Assembly (NCBI RefSeq): GCF_003544935.1
Contig: NZ_CP032098.1
Span: 930,001-994,000, forward strand
From: Malaciobacter molluscorum LMG 25693
GTDB taxonomy: Bacteria; Campylobacterota; Campylobacteria; Campylobacterales; Arcobacteraceae
Reading direction: 5' to 3'
Length of the DNA: 64,000 nucleotides
Shown here: positions 63,052-64,000 of the stretch, one piece after another
Layout of the letters: each line of letters starts with the position of its first letter
Numbering within the stretch: the first letter of the stretch is position 1
Translations under genes and position numbers: made by a program
Notes under the pieces: generated by a model
Told to the model about the DNA's origin: nothing
The model's input: the letters and a program-made list of their open reading frames with translations, nothing else
Database searches by the model: none

Positions 63052-64000
63052 ATGACACAAGTATATTTTTTATATTTTATTGGCTGTGTTATCTCTTTAT
63101 TATTATATAAACAAAATAGAATTGCTGCAAAAGTTGGATTTTCAATCTCTGCAATTGCTTCTGCGTATGGAGTTTTATATTTTCTAATAAACATAGGTGA
63201 AAGCTCAAGTCTTTCTATGTTTGAAAGTTTATTGTATAGTCCAAAACTTACTTTAAATCCCTTAGGAAATTTTTTCTCATTTATTGTTTCACTTATAGCA
63301 TTTGCATCTTCAGTATATGCAATTCAATATACTCAAGAGTATGAAAAAAAAGGAAGTCTTGCTGTTATGGCAGCTATGTTTAATGGCTTTATTTTATCAA
63401 TGCTTTTATTAATTGCATCATCAGATGTATTTTGGTTTATAATTTATTGGGAATGTATGACACTTATTTCTGCATATTTAATCTGTTTTAATGACTCAAA
63501 AGAGTCGTTAAAGGCAATTATGATTTATTTAGGAATTGCTCATCTTGGTGCTATGTGTATAACTGCAGCATTTTTACTTTTATCTTCTCAAAGTGGATCT
63601 TTAGAGTTTAGTTCATTTGAACATATTACTTTAACTCCAGTAAAAGCAAGTGTGATTTTTATATTAGCTTTTATAGGTTTTGGTTCAAAAGCAGGAATGT
63701 TTCCTATGCATGTTTGGTTACCAAAAGCTCACCCAGCAGCTCCAACAAATGTATCTGCTCTTATGAGTGGGGTTATGATAAAAGTAGCATTATTTGGAAT
63801 TATAAAATTTTGTTTATGGCTTCCTGTAATGAAATGGTGGGGATTATTAATTATAGTAATTGGAGCATTATCTGCTTTATTAGGAGTGTTATATGCTTTA
63901 GTTCAACATGATTATAAAGCACTGTTAGCTTATCACTCTGTTGAGAATATTGGAATTATTCTTTTAGGTTTAGGAACAGGAGTTTATGGAATTGCTGCAC
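63052..64000 (+). CDS. hyfB: Hydrogenase-4 membrane subunit HyfB, partial
   Basis: 316 codons are visible, cut by the right edge. An antiporter-like NuoL/M/N relative: WECMTLISAYL carries the membrane glutamate, and GFGSKAGMFPMHVWLPKAHPAAPTNVSALMSG (its SKAG and KAHPAAP parts) the lysine and histidine of the proton path. ATG at 63052 follows AAAGGAC. With HyfA it marks the start of a group 4 hydrogenase operon, consistent with formate hydrogenlyase-like activity using one of the nearby formate dehydrogenases. Confidence 0.9.
   Translation, partial: MTQVYFLYFIGCVISLLLYKQNRIAAKVGFSISAIASAYGVLYFLINIGESSSLSMFESLLYSPKLTLNPLGNFFSFIVSLIAFASSVYAIQYTQEYEKKGSLAVMAAMFNGFILSMLLLIASSDVFWFIIYWECMTLISAYLICFNDSKESLKAIMIYLGIAHLGAMCITAAFLLLSSQSGSLEFSSFEHITLTPVKASVIFILAFIGFGSKAGMFPMHVWLPKAHPAAPTNVSALMSGVMIKVALFGIIKFCLWLPVMKWWGLLIIVIGALSALLGVLYALVQHDYKALLAYHSVENIGIILLGLGTGVYGIAA

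Overview
The window is very AT-rich. Its gene content (FdhA/B/C formate dehydrogenases of the Wolinella/Campylobacter type, a DctPQM TRAP transporter, a NIT-domain chemoreceptor, TupABC, SelA/SelB/tRNA-Sec/SelD and a Hyf-type hydrogenase) points to a free-living or host-associated member of the Campylobacterota, most like the Arcobacter group. This assignment is inferred from gene families and base composition; no 16S rRNA gene is present. No transposase, integrase, phage gene or CRISPR array was seen.

Left part (1-24 kb): c-di-GMP turnover genes (truncated GGDEF-like protein, EAL protein), DedA, Tex, a chemoreceptor, a DbpA-like RNA helicase, CorA, RibA and a di-haem cytochrome c peroxidase. 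An iron-uptake set follows (MFS exporter, periplasmic siderophore esterase, TonB receptor) with Fur-box-like sites, then a two-component system beside a TRAP transporter, an HD-domain hydrolase and a tiny FeoB-associated Cys-rich protein. Two genes here, the helicase and the HD protein, only make complete domains if translation starts at AUA/AUC upstream of the first AUG.

Middle part (24-36 kb): the selenocysteine machinery (selB, selA, tRNA-Sec, selD) with PhoH2 on one side. On the other side are an exported transglutaminase-like protein and a MerT/MerP-like pair. Next comes a three-gene sensing set (periplasmic binding protein, histidine kinase, response regulator) divergent from the first fdh operon.

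Core (36-60 kb): three formate dehydrogenase operons, each led by a small Tat-signal protein, with a polyferredoxin-like protein and two TorD-like chaperones between them. FdhA1 has Cys at the catalytic position; FdhA2 and FdhA3 have in-frame UGA (selenocysteine) followed by a SECIS-like hairpin. Operons 1 and 2 share two apparently identical blocks (about 0.73 and 1.62 kb), and operon 1 keeps a chimeric scrap of its own older fdhB. Downstream is an eight-gene run: fdhD, an unknown CxLGxF-motif protein, a short ModE-like regulator, a degenerate NifS-like protein, moeA and tupABC. Together these supply selenium, sulfuration, molybdopterin maturation and tungstate for the dehydrogenases.

Right end (60-64 kb): a small unknown protein, an alpha/beta hydrolase and a CooA-like regulator lacking the haem-ligand motif. 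Two TGTCA-N6-TGACA boxes and a long leader precede hyfA and the start of hyfB, which runs off the end. With the fdh genes this suggests formate oxidation coupled both to respiration and to a membrane hydrogenase. Two inverted repeats (GGTAAA-N6-TTTACC and TATGC-N7-GCATA) recur in front of the fdh-related units and look like two separate regulons.
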